Shown one piece after another: positions 17,271-26,483 of a stretch of DNA of 64,000 bases (the first letter of the stretch is position 1; each line of letters starts with the position of its first letter). Origin of the DNA: CALMUP01 sp035327305. GTDB taxonomy: Bacteria; Verrucomicrobiota; Kiritimatiellia; CAIVKH01. The translations under genes were made by a program, and so were the position numbers. The stretch spans positions 62,001-126,000 of the forward strand of contig DAOLDL010000002.1 of assembly GCA_035327305.1 (NCBI GenBank), read 5' to 3'. The notes below the pieces were generated by a model. That model worked only from the letters and a program-made list of their open reading frames with translations, made no database searches and was not told the DNA's origin.

Positions 17271-17979
17271 TAAAACTCCAACATGCGGATGGATGATTAA
17301 ACATTGTATTTATCCCTCCGCCGAATCAGTGGCGACCGGCCTGGCCACGGCGATACTCAAGGCATTCGATCGCGCGGAAATGATCGATGGCCCTGTAGCA
17401 ATCATGTTGGCGGGCGGGCGAACACCCAAGGCGGCTTACGAAATTGTCGCGCGCTCCGGACGCATCATTCCTGAAAACATGACGCTGATGATCAGCGATG
17501 AACGTTGGGTTCCTCTTGATAGTCCGGAAAGCAATTTCCTCATGATGACGCCCTTCATGAAGGCCGTGAAATGCGCCGAAATCCAAAAAATCATGGTAAA
17601 TACCGCATTGCCTCGTGAGGAGGCGGCAAAGGATTTCGGGCGACGTCTGGATTCATTTTTCAACCGCGGCGGTATTCTGCTTGAGAGTTTTCTCGGGTTG
17701 GGCGCCGACGGCCATACGGCGTCGCTGTTTTCCGATGATCATTTGACCAAGAGTCAAAACACAAGCGCCATAGCCGTTGATCGTCCTGATGGAAGAGTCG
17801 GCATCAGCGCCACCGCATCGACAATTCAAAAGGCGCAACGTGTTGTTTTTGTCGTAACCGGCGCAGATAAAAAAAACATGGCTGACTTGCTATTGACCCG
17901 CCCACTTGACCTGACCGCCGGCAAAGTTGTTTTCCGGCATGCACACGTGGAACTGTGGCGAGATAAAGCCGCAGTCTGA
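17260..17979 (+). CDS. pgl: 6-phosphogluconolactonase
   Basis: A 239-residue member of the glucosamine-6-phosphate isomerase/6-phosphogluconolactonase fold. The N-terminal AIMLAGGRTPKAAYE, the ISDERWVPLDSPESN block and GLGADGHTASLF distinguish the lactonase. It hydrolyses 6-phosphogluconolactone made by glucose-6-phosphate dehydrogenase; zwf is in the window at 41634-43187 but in another operon. The first ATG overlaps pntB; an ATG at 17293 is an alternative start that better fits the family N-terminus. Confidence 0.9.
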   Translation: MQDNKTPTCGWMIKHCIYPSAESVATGLATAILKAFDRAEMIDGPVAIMLAGGRTPKAAYEIVARSGRIIPENMTLMISDERWVPLDSPESNFLMMTPFMKAVKCAEIQKIMVNTALPREEAAKDFGRRLDSFFNRGGILLESFLGLGADGHTASLFSDDHLTKSQNTSAIAVDRPDGRVGISATASTIQKAQRVVFVVTGADKKNMADLLLTRPLDLTAGKVVFRHAHVELWRDKAAV

Positions 17980-17994
17980 TATCGGCAAATTGCT

Positions 17995-18008
17995 GAATCC
18001 GCGGATTC
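17995..18008. promoter_or_regulatory. 14-base palindrome downstream of pgl
   Basis: GAATCCGCGGATTC is a perfect palindrome between pgl and the next gene, flanked by TGC and GCA. It could be a hairpin or a dimeric regulator site 78 bases before the next start codon; there is no T-run, so it is not a classic terminator. Confidence 0.35.
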
Positions 18009-18085
18009 GCATGATCACGCAACACGATTTTCATCTCTATCTCGTTATGTGGCTATGACGGGTAACACAGAGAAAGGAAATCATC

Positions 18086-18553
18086 ATGAATACTTCGCTT
18101 GTAAAAGTATGGCTTGCCGCAAGTGTACTGGCAGGCTCTGCCGCACTTGCGCAAAAAGGCACGGGAATAGATGAAGGTATCGTGCGTCAGGGATTGATTC
18201 CAATCACACGATCCATAGCCGGCACATTGGAAGGCATCAAAACAGGACCTTGCAAAAACACCACCGGACGCGCCTACATCGGTTCGCATCTATTTCTACG
18301 AACACCCGAAAATGAATTGATAAATCTTCATCTTGGGCCGGCCAATTTCGTGGACGAATTCATATCCACACTTGCCACCGGACACATTGTTCGCGCAATA
18401 GCGTTTCAAACGGATAATCTGAAGGAAAACAATTGGGTAGCAAAACAGGTGCGGGTAAATGATACGGAACTCCTGTTGCGTGATGATTCGTTTCGCCCAT
18501 TATGGGCGGAGGGCAATCGCTCACCGCGTTTCAACCGTAAATTCCGTTGGTAA
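18086..18553 (+). CDS. secreted small protein of unknown function
   Basis: A 155-residue protein with an N-terminal signal peptide (hydrophobic WLAASVLAGSAALA, cut expected after ALA) and a ribosome binding site AAAGGA. The mature part reads G..EGIKTGP...YIGSHLFLRTPENELINLHLGPANFV and ends in LLLRDDSFRPLW. This alternation resembles small periplasmic beta-barrel domains that carry HLGPxxF and LRDxxGxPLW motifs near one another; I know the pattern but no function. The tail after that is arginine rich. The last 33 bases overlap the convergent gene. Confidence 0.6.
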   Translation: MNTSLVKVWLAASVLAGSAALAQKGTGIDEGIVRQGLIPITRSIAGTLEGIKTGPCKNTTGRAYIGSHLFLRTPENELINLHLGPANFVDEFISTLATGHIVRAIAFQTDNLKENNWVAKQVRVNDTELLLRDDSFRPLWAEGNRSPRFNRKFRW

Positions 18554-21454
18554 CACCGCTCTTCGGTACATGAACGTCCTGCGATCTGTCGACCAGATTC
18601 CGTTGCGTTTATGCGGGGGATTGGCAAGATATAACCCGGTGTGTACCGAATAAGCGCCAGCGGCCATGTCATCAGGAACATGAAGAGTCTGCAACTCTAC
18701 AATTCGCCCTTCATCCACGCGTGCAATGTTAAGCCGTTCGGATCCCAACACCCGGTCGCCTTGGAAAGCGGTTTTGCCATCACGGTCCTTGATGTGAACA
18801 AAAACCGCCCATGCCGTCATGTCCGTTGACCCGGGAATCACCCAGTGCCACCGCAAAATGACATTTTCGCCCGGTTTGGCAACAATCCTGTCAGGACGTA
18901 CTCCAACCAGCCGGATGCCGTTAAAGAAACGTACTGGTGTGAAATTATTAACCGGGGAAAATTGTTCGATTTTATCACGCAAGGCATATTCCAGACTATT
19001 TTCACCACGGATCATCGCGCATTCCGCAAGCACAACCAAGGCAGGAAGATAATCGGGCCAGATAGCCAGAACCTTGCTTGCCAGATAGTGCGCGTCATCA
19101 ACATGGCCGTCACGAAGGGATGACTCCGCCCGCTTACACATTTCATTGATCCATGGAAATGAAGGTGTTAACTGCGGACCGAATCCTCGCCAGATCATGG
19201 GCATTTCGCCCCTGTAAGTCTCATCGGCGTTCACGAGATAAATCCGCCAGATTCCGACCTGGTGAAACTCGTATTCAAGTCCCAGTTTATCCAGCACACT
19301 GGCGGTAATCGCCTGATTTTCCTCACGCGAAACCATGGCAAACGGTACATCCAGCACGATTCTGGCCGGCATACGTCGTGTCTCTTTAACCATTGCGACA
19401 TCATCAAGTGAAAGCAACCAGCCATCAGGTCCGCGCAGATATAATTGATTGGCTTCCCAGCGGTCCGCATAAATTTTCCGGATGGAATGAGCTTTGAGGA
19501 ACTCAATCAGCGGTTGAATATCCGGGGCAATTTGCGCCGCGGTGCGTTGCTCCGGACCCGGTGCGAATACATGGAATTCGGAAACCTGCACATAGGTATG
19601 CGTATCATCTTTATTGAACGTAATACGCATTGCCTCGATTTTACCAAAGGATTTCCATGTCTCAAGCCGGTCGAATCCGCCATGTGCGTAGGGTCTTGGA
19701 CCGGACCAGTACCATTCCGTATACAACCAATTATCAATGACGGTATGCCACGTGTCATCGCCGTGCCTGCGAACGTCCACCGATAAAAGTATGGGACGGA
19801 ACGGCGGTTCGGCGATCCATCGGATTTTTGCGACATCTGTCGGTTGTTCGAATTCAACAATCAACTGCTTCCCGCCATCGACGCGCGCGTTTTTCCAGTA
19901 AGTGGCTTTGTTGTGATCGGTCAGTCTATCCGTGATGTCGCTACCACTGACGGATTCGATGATTCTAAACCCATTGGTAACGGCAACCGGATGAATGGGC
20001 GAAGGTTTCAACCGGTGAGTCATCCAGAAACCGCGGACAAATCGAAACACATCAGCGGAGCCTCCGGTTTGTTCGAGAAAATCATGAATCAGTCGGAAGC
20101 GGTTCAAAAATGCCGGATATGACTCCATTTCCGCTTTCTGCAGATAAAAATACATGCGTTCTTGTAGCGGTATTTCGGTAAAACAGAATGCTTCATCGAA
20201 ATAGAAATTCATGCCGAAACCGTATTCACGAATACTGTAATCTGCGTAAATGATATCGGTGTCCAATGATTCGAAGTAGGGACGCATGGCGTCGAGTTCG
20301 GCAAAATATGCATGCCTTTCCTGATACCATTTCCAACACACAGGGATAAATCGAACTTGCGGAACCAGTAGTACAATCAGAATAAGCCAGCCTAGGATTT
20401 TGGTTTTTCGGTTCAACACAGCGAGGGCATTTCCGGTGAGGACGGCAAGCGCGGGAAGTAGCGGAAGATAATAACGGGGGGGACCTATTTGTTCGGGTTT
20501 TCGCGCGTAAAAAAGCATGGCGACAACGACAAGCAACAATGCCGTCAGCAAATGCAAACGCGAAGCATCTTCACCACGTACCCGCCATGTGACAAGGAAT
20601 CCGTAAATAATTGCCGCCAAGAATAACAATCCGACAAGCCAGGACCAATCAACCATCGAATCCATCGCGGTATCCGCCATCGCTTTTGCGTAAAGGACAA
20701 GTCCCTTGGAAAAACTTCCGCTAGTTCCACTTCTGATAAATTTCAGCGACGCCCATTCATTCTGATAATTCCACAACCAAAACGGGAGACTTCCCGCGAT
20801 AAAGGCGGCGGATACACCGCTCAACACAGGCAGTCGTAAACATTTGGTTCGGAAATGGAACAGAAACAGCATTGCCGTGGTTATCAATCCGGGTAAAACC
20901 AGAGGTCCAGACCACCAGGCCAGTCCGGCGACAAAACCCAGGGCCAGCATCCAATGAAATCCCGGGACGGAGTTGCGACCTCGATGAACTTCAATAATTT
21001 TCATGGCCAGCAACAATGTGGCGGTATTGAAAAACGTCAGGGCGGCATAAGCCCCGAACGACCAGTTCATAAACTGCATGTATATGGGCGGCCCAATCGT
21101 TAGCAGGCCAAGCGCAAAAAGACCGGCGGTAATCCCCCCTGCCCTTCGACCCCAGTACCAGATGAGGGGAATGATCGCGATGCCGAATAGCGCAGTACCC
21201 AGATTGCAGGCAAAATTCTTATCAATGGGTAATCGGTAGAAAACTGCGCCGAAATAAGCTTCAAGACTGCCAAGATAAGCTTGTCCATAATACATCGCGG
21301 GGAATCGAACACCTTCGCTTATATGCTTGGCCATCAGGCAGGGAACAGTGTGATCGCGACTGTAACTGCCTGACAGCAAAAGAGCTCCAGCAATTCGCAA
21401 CAATATGCCGATGCCGATCAGAACAATTAGAATGCCTTGCCATTTTTTCATCAT
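18521..21454 (-). CDS. large GT-C type membrane protein with discoidin-like and C-terminal beta domains
   Basis: The protein has 977 residues. Residues 1-380 hold about ten membrane helices; the first external loop has SRDHTVPCLMAKHIS and YYGQAYLGSLEAYFGA, the pattern of polyprenol-phosphate-sugar dependent glycosyltransferases (GT39/ArnT-like). Around residues 490-640 a discoidin (F5/8C)-like sandwich is suggested by DHNKATYWKNARVDGGKQLIVEFEQP, and the last 150 residues look like the beta domain often found behind such enzymes (VRPDRIVAKPGENVILRWHW, WAVFVHIKDRDGK). Catalysis would be transfer of a sugar to an envelope acceptor; the aspartate in SRD is a candidate catalytic base. The acceptor is unknown. 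The upstream region runs into the assembly gap. Confidence 0.65.
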   Translation of the reverse strand: MMKKWQGILIVLIGIGILLRIAGALLLSGSYSRDHTVPCLMAKHISEGVRFPAMYYGQAYLGSLEAYFGAVFYRLPIDKNFACNLGTALFGIAIIPLIWYWGRRAGGITAGLFALGLLTIGPPIYMQFMNWSFGAYAALTFFNTATLLLAMKIIEVHRGRNSVPGFHWMLALGFVAGLAWWSGPLVLPGLITTAMLFLFHFRTKCLRLPVLSGVSAAFIAGSLPFWLWNYQNEWASLKFIRSGTSGSFSKGLVLYAKAMADTAMDSMVDWSWLVGLLFLAAIIYGFLVTWRVRGEDASRLHLLTALLLVVVAMLFYARKPEQIGPPRYYLPLLPALAVLTGNALAVLNRKTKILGWLILIVLLVPQVRFIPVCWKWYQERHAYFAELDAMRPYFESLDTDIIYADYSIREYGFGMNFYFDEAFCFTEIPLQERMYFYLQKAEMESYPAFLNRFRLIHDFLEQTGGSADVFRFVRGFWMTHRLKPSPIHPVAVTNGFRIIESVSGSDITDRLTDHNKATYWKNARVDGGKQLIVEFEQPTDVAKIRWIAEPPFRPILLSVDVRRHGDDTWHTVIDNWLYTEWYWSGPRPYAHGGFDRLETWKSFGKIEAMRITFNKDDTHTYVQVSEFHVFAPGPEQRTAAQIAPDIQPLIEFLKAHSIRKIYADRWEANQLYLRGPDGWLLSLDDVAMVKETRRMPARIVLDVPFAMVSREENQAITASVLDKLGLEYEFHQVGIWRIYLVNADETYRGEMPMIWRGFGPQLTPSFPWINEMCKRAESSLRDGHVDDAHYLASKVLAIWPDYLPALVVLAECAMIRGENSLEYALRDKIEQFSPVNNFTPVRFFNGIRLVGVRPDRIVAKPGENVILRWHWVIPGSTDMTAWAVFVHIKDRDGKTAFQGDRVLGSERLNIARVDEGRIVELQTLHVPDDMAAGAYSVHTGLYLANPPHKRNGIWSTDRRTFMYRRAVLPTEFTVETR

Positions 21455-21529
21455 GGATGGCGCCAGTTATACACAAGGACAGGGCAAGCCAAAACACAAA
21501 ACGATCCAGCTTAACGGATTGCTAACACG

Positions 21530-21629
21530 NNNNNNNNNNNNNNNNNNNNNNNNNNNNNNNNNNNNNNNNNNNNNNNNNNNNNNNNNNNNNNNNNNNNNNN
21601 NNNNNNNNNNNNNNNNNNNNNNNNNNNNN
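21530..21629. other. assembly gap of 100 N
   Basis: Exactly 100 undetermined bases, the customary placeholder for a scaffold join of unknown true length. Distances and gene content across it are unreliable. Confidence 0.99.
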
Positions 21630-21776
21630 CAAAAATCAAAAAGCAAACGCCCGGCGGCCAGGAAAAAAACATCCCCCGCCAGGAAGAAACCCGCCGTTAA
21701 ACCAGCTCAAGCGCCTGTAATACAACCACCTTTACCGCCGACAGCTATTCCCGGCATCACATCGCCAATCACGTAA
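21630..21776 (+). CDS. 3' end of an unknown gene with a basic Lys/Ala/Pro tail
   Basis: After the gap one plus-strand frame runs to a TAA at 21774-21776 and encodes KSKSKRPAARKKTSPARKK followed by a proline-rich end (PPLPPTAIPGITSPIT). Such tails occur on histone H1-like proteins, polymerase or penicillin-binding protein C-termini. The start and the rest of the gene are lost in the gap. Whether it is a true gene end is uncertain, but the skewed, repetitive composition argues for coding sequence. Confidence 0.45.
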   Translation, partial: QKSKSKRPAARKKTSPARKKPAVKPAQAPVIQPPLPPTAIPGITSPIT

Positions 21777-21878
21777 AACCTGCGATAGCCTGTTTGAATC
21801 AATTTCAACTGCAGAGAAGAGGTTGCGTAAACCGGTGGCTCGTACGTGGTCCCTGATTCACTACGAGCGATCGGATAA

Positions 21879-23588
21879 TCAAGTATACTTAAGCACTTCT
21901 TCGACGGTTGTGTAACCGTCAAGGATACAACGAATTCCATCTTCGCGCAAGGTACGCATACCCAACTCGGTTGCCTTGTCACGAATGACCAGCGTAGGTT
22001 TGCGCTCATTGATCAGTTCGCGGATTGGATCGCTTACCCGGAGATATTCATATATGCCACGGCGTCCTTTGTATCCTGTTTCATTGCACTGGACACAACC
22101 TGCGCCAAAGTAAAACTGGCGACCACCAATCGAGTCCCGGGTCAGTCCCAGTTGTCGTAAAATCTCATCTTCCGGCTCGTAAGGCGTCTTGCAATTCGGG
22201 CAAATAGTTCGCACCAGGCGCTGACCGAGCACACCTTCGAGGGTAGAGGCAATTAAAAACGGCTCGACACCCATGTCGATCAGGCGGGTGACTGCGCCGG
22301 ATGCATCATTGGTATGCAGGGTACTGAATACCAAGTGACCCGTCAGTGACGCCTGAATGGCAATTTCCGCGGTTTCCTTGTCACGGATTTCCCCCACCAT
22401 GATAATATCGGGGTCCTGACGCAAAAATGCGCGCAATGTTCGCGCAAAGGTCAAACCGATGCCTTCGTTCATGGGAATTTGAATAATGCCTTCGATATCA
22501 TATTCAACCGGATCTTCAGCCGTCAGCAATTTCGTTTCAATCTGGTTCAGGCGTCGAAGCGCGGAATACAACGTAGTGGTTTTACCTGAACCGGTTGGTC
22601 CGGTTACCACGACAATACCGTTCGGTTTGGCGATATCGTCACAGAAATCCTGGTAAATATCGTCGGGCATTCCGATATTGTCGAGATCAAGCGAAACCAC
22701 GGAACGATCAAGGACGCGAATTACCACGCTTTCGCCGAACTGCGTAGGCAACGTGGAAACACGGAAATCGATTTGCCGCCCGGCAATACTCAACTGAATA
22801 CGTCCGTCCTGGGGAACCCGGCGTTCGGCAATATTAAGGCCGGAAATAACTTTAATACGGGAAGTGACCGGCAATGCCAAATGCTTGGGTGGCGGAGCCA
22901 TTTCATACAAAGCTCCATCAACGCGATAACGGATTTTAAATTCATTTTCAAATGGCTCGAAATGAATATCCGACGCCTTGTCTTTAACGGCTTGATAAAG
23001 AATCAGATTCACAAAACGTATGACCGGAGCCTGATTGGCGGCGCTTTCGAGTTCGACAACTTCATCTTTATACCCGCCGGCAGTAATCTGCCCCACACTT
23101 TCCAGCTCATCCTCCAGCGCGGATAACATGTCGGTGACCGATTCGCTGTCATCGCCATAAAACTGGTTGAGGAAGCCCTTGATATCGTGTTCGCGGGCGA
23201 CAACAAAGCTGATGTCGCGGGTCAGAACAAACGACAATTCATCAATCACTTCCGGACTCAACAAATCAAATGTCGCAAATTCAATCGATTGGCTGTCCAT
23301 TCGAATGGGCACGACGTTGTACATGCGAGCCACGCTTGCCGGAACCGTGCGGATGACATCCTGTGGAACTTCCATGTGAACAATATCCACAACTTCAGTT
23401 CCGAGTTGGCGGGCAATGGCTTCGAGAACGGCGTCCTCGGACATGACATCCATATCCACCAACAGTTCACGAATGGGTTTCCCCATCCGTTCATGTTCGT
23501 CAATTAACTCTTCCGCCTGCCGGGGAGTGATCAATTGATCTTCGAACAATTGTTGAAGCAGAGGATCCTTGTATTCGACATCGGCCAT
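21879..23588 (-). CDS. type II secretion / type IV pilus assembly ATPase (GspE/PilB), copy 1
   Basis: A 569-residue protein: N-terminal MshEN-type domain (residues 1-150), N2 domain with ASDIHFEP, and the C-terminal ATPase with Walker A GPTGSGKTTTLY, Asp box TAEDPVEY, Walker B IIMVGEIRDKETAE and His box LVFSTLHTNDA. Two CxxC pairs (CPNC and CVQC) form the zinc site of PilB/GspE. It powers pilus or pseudopilus extension from the cytoplasmic membrane face. It is four bases downstream of pilT. The neighbouring paralogue at 24687-26393 makes the division of roles unclear, so no symbol is given. Confidence 0.93.
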   Translation of the reverse strand: MADVEYKDPLLQQLFEDQLITPRQAEELIDEHERMGKPIRELLVDMDVMSEDAVLEAIARQLGTEVVDIVHMEVPQDVIRTVPASVARMYNVVPIRMDSQSIEFATFDLLSPEVIDELSFVLTRDISFVVAREHDIKGFLNQFYGDDSESVTDMLSALEDELESVGQITAGGYKDEVVELESAANQAPVIRFVNLILYQAVKDKASDIHFEPFENEFKIRYRVDGALYEMAPPPKHLALPVTSRIKVISGLNIAERRVPQDGRIQLSIAGRQIDFRVSTLPTQFGESVVIRVLDRSVVSLDLDNIGMPDDIYQDFCDDIAKPNGIVVVTGPTGSGKTTTLYSALRRLNQIETKLLTAEDPVEYDIEGIIQIPMNEGIGLTFARTLRAFLRQDPDIIMVGEIRDKETAEIAIQASLTGHLVFSTLHTNDASGAVTRLIDMGVEPFLIASTLEGVLGQRLVRTICPNCKTPYEPEDEILRQLGLTRDSIGGRQFYFGAGCVQCNETGYKGRRGIYEYLRVSDPIRELINERKPTLVIRDKATELGMRTLREDGIRCILDGYTTVEEVLKYT

Positions 23589-23592
23589 TGTT

Positions 23593-24687
23593 TTATCGCT
23601 TTCTTCCCTGCATGGCTTGCAGTTTTTCCACTACGCCGTCAACATCCTGCGCGCTGGTTACCACCGCCTCATAATTGATGATACCCCGTTCAAACAATGA
23701 GATCAAATGAGCATCCAACGTATTCATTCCCCACTTGGCGCCGGTCTGAATATCCGAATCGATACGGTATGTTTTGCCGTCACGGATAAGCGCGCGTATT
23801 GAAGGCGTGGAAATCATGATTTCGAATGCCGCCACGCGACCCGGTTTGTCCTGTCGCACCAGCAGTAATTGTGAAATAACCGCGACGATACTGGATGCTA
23901 GTTGGGTGCGTATCTGCTCCTGTTGATTGGTCGGGAAAGCATCTACAATCCGGTCGACGGTCCGGGCGGCGCCGGTCGTATGCAATGTGGCGAACACCAA
24001 GTGTCCGGTTTCTGCGGCGGTAATGGCGGCTTCCATGGTTTCCAAATCGCGCATTTCACCCACCAGCATGACATCCGGATCCTGACGCAAGGCACGCCGC
24101 AATGCTTCGCTGAACGACGGGACATCCACACCGATTTCCCGTTGGGTCACGATGCTTTTCTTGTGGGGATGATAATATTCGATGGGATCTTCAATTGTGA
24201 TAATGTGGCAGTCGCGTGTCTCATTAATAATATTGATCATGCTGGCCAGTGTAGTGGTTTTTCCCGATCCGGTAGGACCGGTCACCAGTATCAAACCGCG
24301 GGGGCGATACAACAACTCCTGAATGGCCGGAGGCAAGCCAATTTGCTCCAGGGTCAACAGCGACTTGGGAATTTGGCGGAGAACAATGCCTATGCATTGT
24401 TTTTGCTTGAATACACTTACACGAAACCGCGCGCGATCCTCAAATCCGAGACCGAAGTCACTTCCCAAATTGTCATGAAGTCGCTTTTGGTGCTCCTCAT
24501 CGGTTATTTCCAGCATCAATCGTTCGGTATCGGCCGGGGTCAATGGTTCCGTATCCAAAGGTTGCATGCCGCCATTCAGCCGAAGCACCGGCGGTGAATT
24601 CACCGCGATATGAAGATCGCTGGCCCCCTCCTCAACCACCAGATTGAGCAGATCGTGCATGTTAATCGTCGATGAAGGCGTTGCCAT
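23593..24687 (-). CDS. pilT: type IV pilus retraction ATPase PilT
   Basis: A 364-residue hexameric ATPase. Seen are ASDLHIAVNSPPVLRLNG at the N-terminus, Walker A GPTGSGKTTTLASM, Asp box TIEDPIEY, Walker B VMLVGEMRDLETM, His box LVFATLHT and the PilT-typical AAFEIMISTPSIRALIRDGK, TYRIDS and MNTLDAHL. No zinc cysteines, as usual for retraction ATPases. It depolymerises pili (twitching, DNA uptake). The start overlaps the stop of the upstream ATPase gene by one base, so the three ATPase genes form one transcription unit. Confidence 0.95.
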   Translation of the reverse strand: MATPSSTINMHDLLNLVVEEGASDLHIAVNSPPVLRLNGGMQPLDTEPLTPADTERLMLEITDEEHQKRLHDNLGSDFGLGFEDRARFRVSVFKQKQCIGIVLRQIPKSLLTLEQIGLPPAIQELLYRPRGLILVTGPTGSGKTTTLASMINIINETRDCHIITIEDPIEYYHPHKKSIVTQREIGVDVPSFSEALRRALRQDPDVMLVGEMRDLETMEAAITAAETGHLVFATLHTTGAARTVDRIVDAFPTNQQEQIRTQLASSIVAVISQLLLVRQDKPGRVAAFEIMISTPSIRALIRDGKTYRIDSDIQTGAKWGMNTLDAHLISLFERGIINYEAVVTSAQDVDGVVEKLQAMQGRKR

Positions 24688-26393
24688 TAGTTCTGGTCTC
24701 CCATGGTGACACGGAACACTTCTTCCAACGTGGTTTGACCGGCAATGACTTTGCGGAGTCCGTCTTCTCGCAGGGTGCGCATACCAAGTTCCCTTGCTTT
24801 TGTCCGGAGCAACGATGCCGACACACGCTCAAATATCAAGTGGCGGACTTCATCATTGATTACAAAAATTTCAAACAAACCAATACGACCCTTGTAACCG
24901 GTGAAACTGCAATCGGTGCATCCTTTACCCTTGAAAAGACTGGCATTGGAAATCTGTTCGGCGGCCGGACCAAGCAGGCGTAGTTCCGATTCGGTAGCCT
25001 TGGTCGGTTGCTTGCACTTTTCGCAAATTTTCCGGACCAGGCGTTGCGCCATAATGGCACGGGTTGATGATGCGACGAGGAAGGGTTTGACACCGATATC
25101 GATCAATCGCGTTACGGCGCTGGGCGCATCGTTGGTATGTAGTGTGCTGAACACCAAATGTCCGGTCAGTGATGCGTTAACCGCGATTTCCGCGGTTTCC
25201 ATATCGCGAATTTCCCCGATCATAATGATATTGGGCGCTTGACGCAACATTGCGCGCAAAGCGGCGGCAAACGTCAAACCAATGTCGCTTCGCACATGTA
25301 CCTGATTGATACCGGACATCTGGTATTCCACGGGATCTTCAACGGTAATAATCTTGCGATCCGGCTTGTTGATGTAATTTAGACAGGCGTACAACGTGGT
25401 GGTTTTACCGGAACCCGTCGGACCGGTCACCAGCACGATACCGTCCGACAAGCCGATCAAACGTTCGAATATCTGTTGATCGTCGGAGAAGAATCCCAGT
25501 TTCGGCAGACCGAGATGAAGGCTTTCCTTGTCCAGCAATCGCATGACAATGGATTCACCATGATTTGAAGGAACTGAACTGACACGCAGGTCGAGGTCGC
25601 GCCCCATCACGTTAATCTGAATTCGACCGTCCTGCGGGAGGCGCTTTTCCGCGATGCTCATGTTGGCCATGATTTTTACACGGCTGATGATAGCCGACTG
25701 CAGGCGCTTGGGCGGGCTTTCCACCTCATGCAAAACACCATCGATTCGATAACGAACCCGGAACTTCTTTTCCTGCGGCTCCAGGTGAATATCTGAAGCC
25801 CGACTTCGGAAAGCTTCGAGAATGATCAAACTTACCAACTTGATGATGGGTGCATCGGCATCCGTAACTTCATCTTCACCGGTTAATTCCAGTGCGCCGG
25901 TGGGCGTTTGCACCGCACCTTCGGTCATATCTTGAAGCATGGAGGCGGCAGACATGCCGGTGTTGGCATAAAAATGATTCAACGCCGCTTCGATTTCTTC
26001 CGGCGTAGTGACCACCCCTTCAACACCGCAACGAAGCACGTACCGCAAACTATCCAGAGTCTCGACATCGAGCGGATCGCTTAAAGCGACCGTAATCGTG
26101 TTATCGTTGCGGTAAATTGGGATAACTTTGTAGCGACGCGCAACTTCACCGGGCACGAGATCGATGACTTCCTGATCGATATCCATGCCGGCCAGGGAAA
26201 TGAATTCCATCCCGAATTGATTGGCCAAGGCCTTTAAAATATCTGATTTGGTGGCAATCTGGAGCTGAACCAAGGCATCCACCACGGGTTTGTCGTTGGA
26301 TTCCGCCCACGCTAGCGCTTGCTGGGCTTGGGCTCTGCTGATTAATCCAACACTTTCCAGGATTTCAACTACATATTCGTCGTTGGCCGTCAA
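24687..26393 (-). CDS. type II secretion / type IV pilus assembly ATPase (GspE/PilB), copy 2
   Basis: The protein has 568 residues and the same plan as the copy at 21879-23588: an N-terminal MshEN-like domain, ASDIHLEPQEKKFRVRYRIDG, Walker A GPTGSGKTTTLYACL, VEDPVEY, IIMIGEIRDMETAE, LVFSTLHTNDAPSAV and zinc pairs CEKC and CTDC. The start is a TTG, seven bases after GGAG; no ATG lies near. It is the first gene of the ATPase set and is preceded by a hairpin with flanking direct repeats (26404-26444). One of the two copies probably serves pili and the other a type II secretion or pseudopilus machine. Confidence 0.92.
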   Translation of the reverse strand: MTANDEYVVEILESVGLISRAQAQQALAWAESNDKPVVDALVQLQIATKSDILKALANQFGMEFISLAGMDIDQEVIDLVPGEVARRYKVIPIYRNDNTITVALSDPLDVETLDSLRYVLRCGVEGVVTTPEEIEAALNHFYANTGMSAASMLQDMTEGAVQTPTGALELTGEDEVTDADAPIIKLVSLIILEAFRSRASDIHLEPQEKKFRVRYRIDGVLHEVESPPKRLQSAIISRVKIMANMSIAEKRLPQDGRIQINVMGRDLDLRVSSVPSNHGESIVMRLLDKESLHLGLPKLGFFSDDQQIFERLIGLSDGIVLVTGPTGSGKTTTLYACLNYINKPDRKIITVEDPVEYQMSGINQVHVRSDIGLTFAAALRAMLRQAPNIIMIGEIRDMETAEIAVNASLTGHLVFSTLHTNDAPSAVTRLIDIGVKPFLVASSTRAIMAQRLVRKICEKCKQPTKATESELRLLGPAAEQISNASLFKGKGCTDCSFTGYKGRIGLFEIFVINDEVRHLIFERVSASLLRTKARELGMRTLREDGLRKVIAGQTTLEEVFRVTMGDQN

Positions 26394-26403
26394 TGACTTG
26401 CTC

Positions 26404-26444
26404 CGTTATATGGCAGGCTCACTACCTGCCAGTACGTTATATGG
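26404..26444. repeat. direct repeat pair flanking a hairpin upstream of the pilus ATPase operon
   Basis: CGTTATATGG occurs at 26404-26413 and 26435-26444. Between and partly within them GGCAGG (26412-26417) and CCTGCC (26425-26430) form a six-pair stem with a seven-base loop. It lies in the 90-base gap between the esterase-like gene and the TTG start of the ATPase gene. It may be a terminator, an attenuator or an operator; no T-run of note follows on either strand. Confidence 0.5.
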
Positions 26445-26483
26445 GAAAACAATCACTGTCAACGATTCGAGTGGAGGACAATG

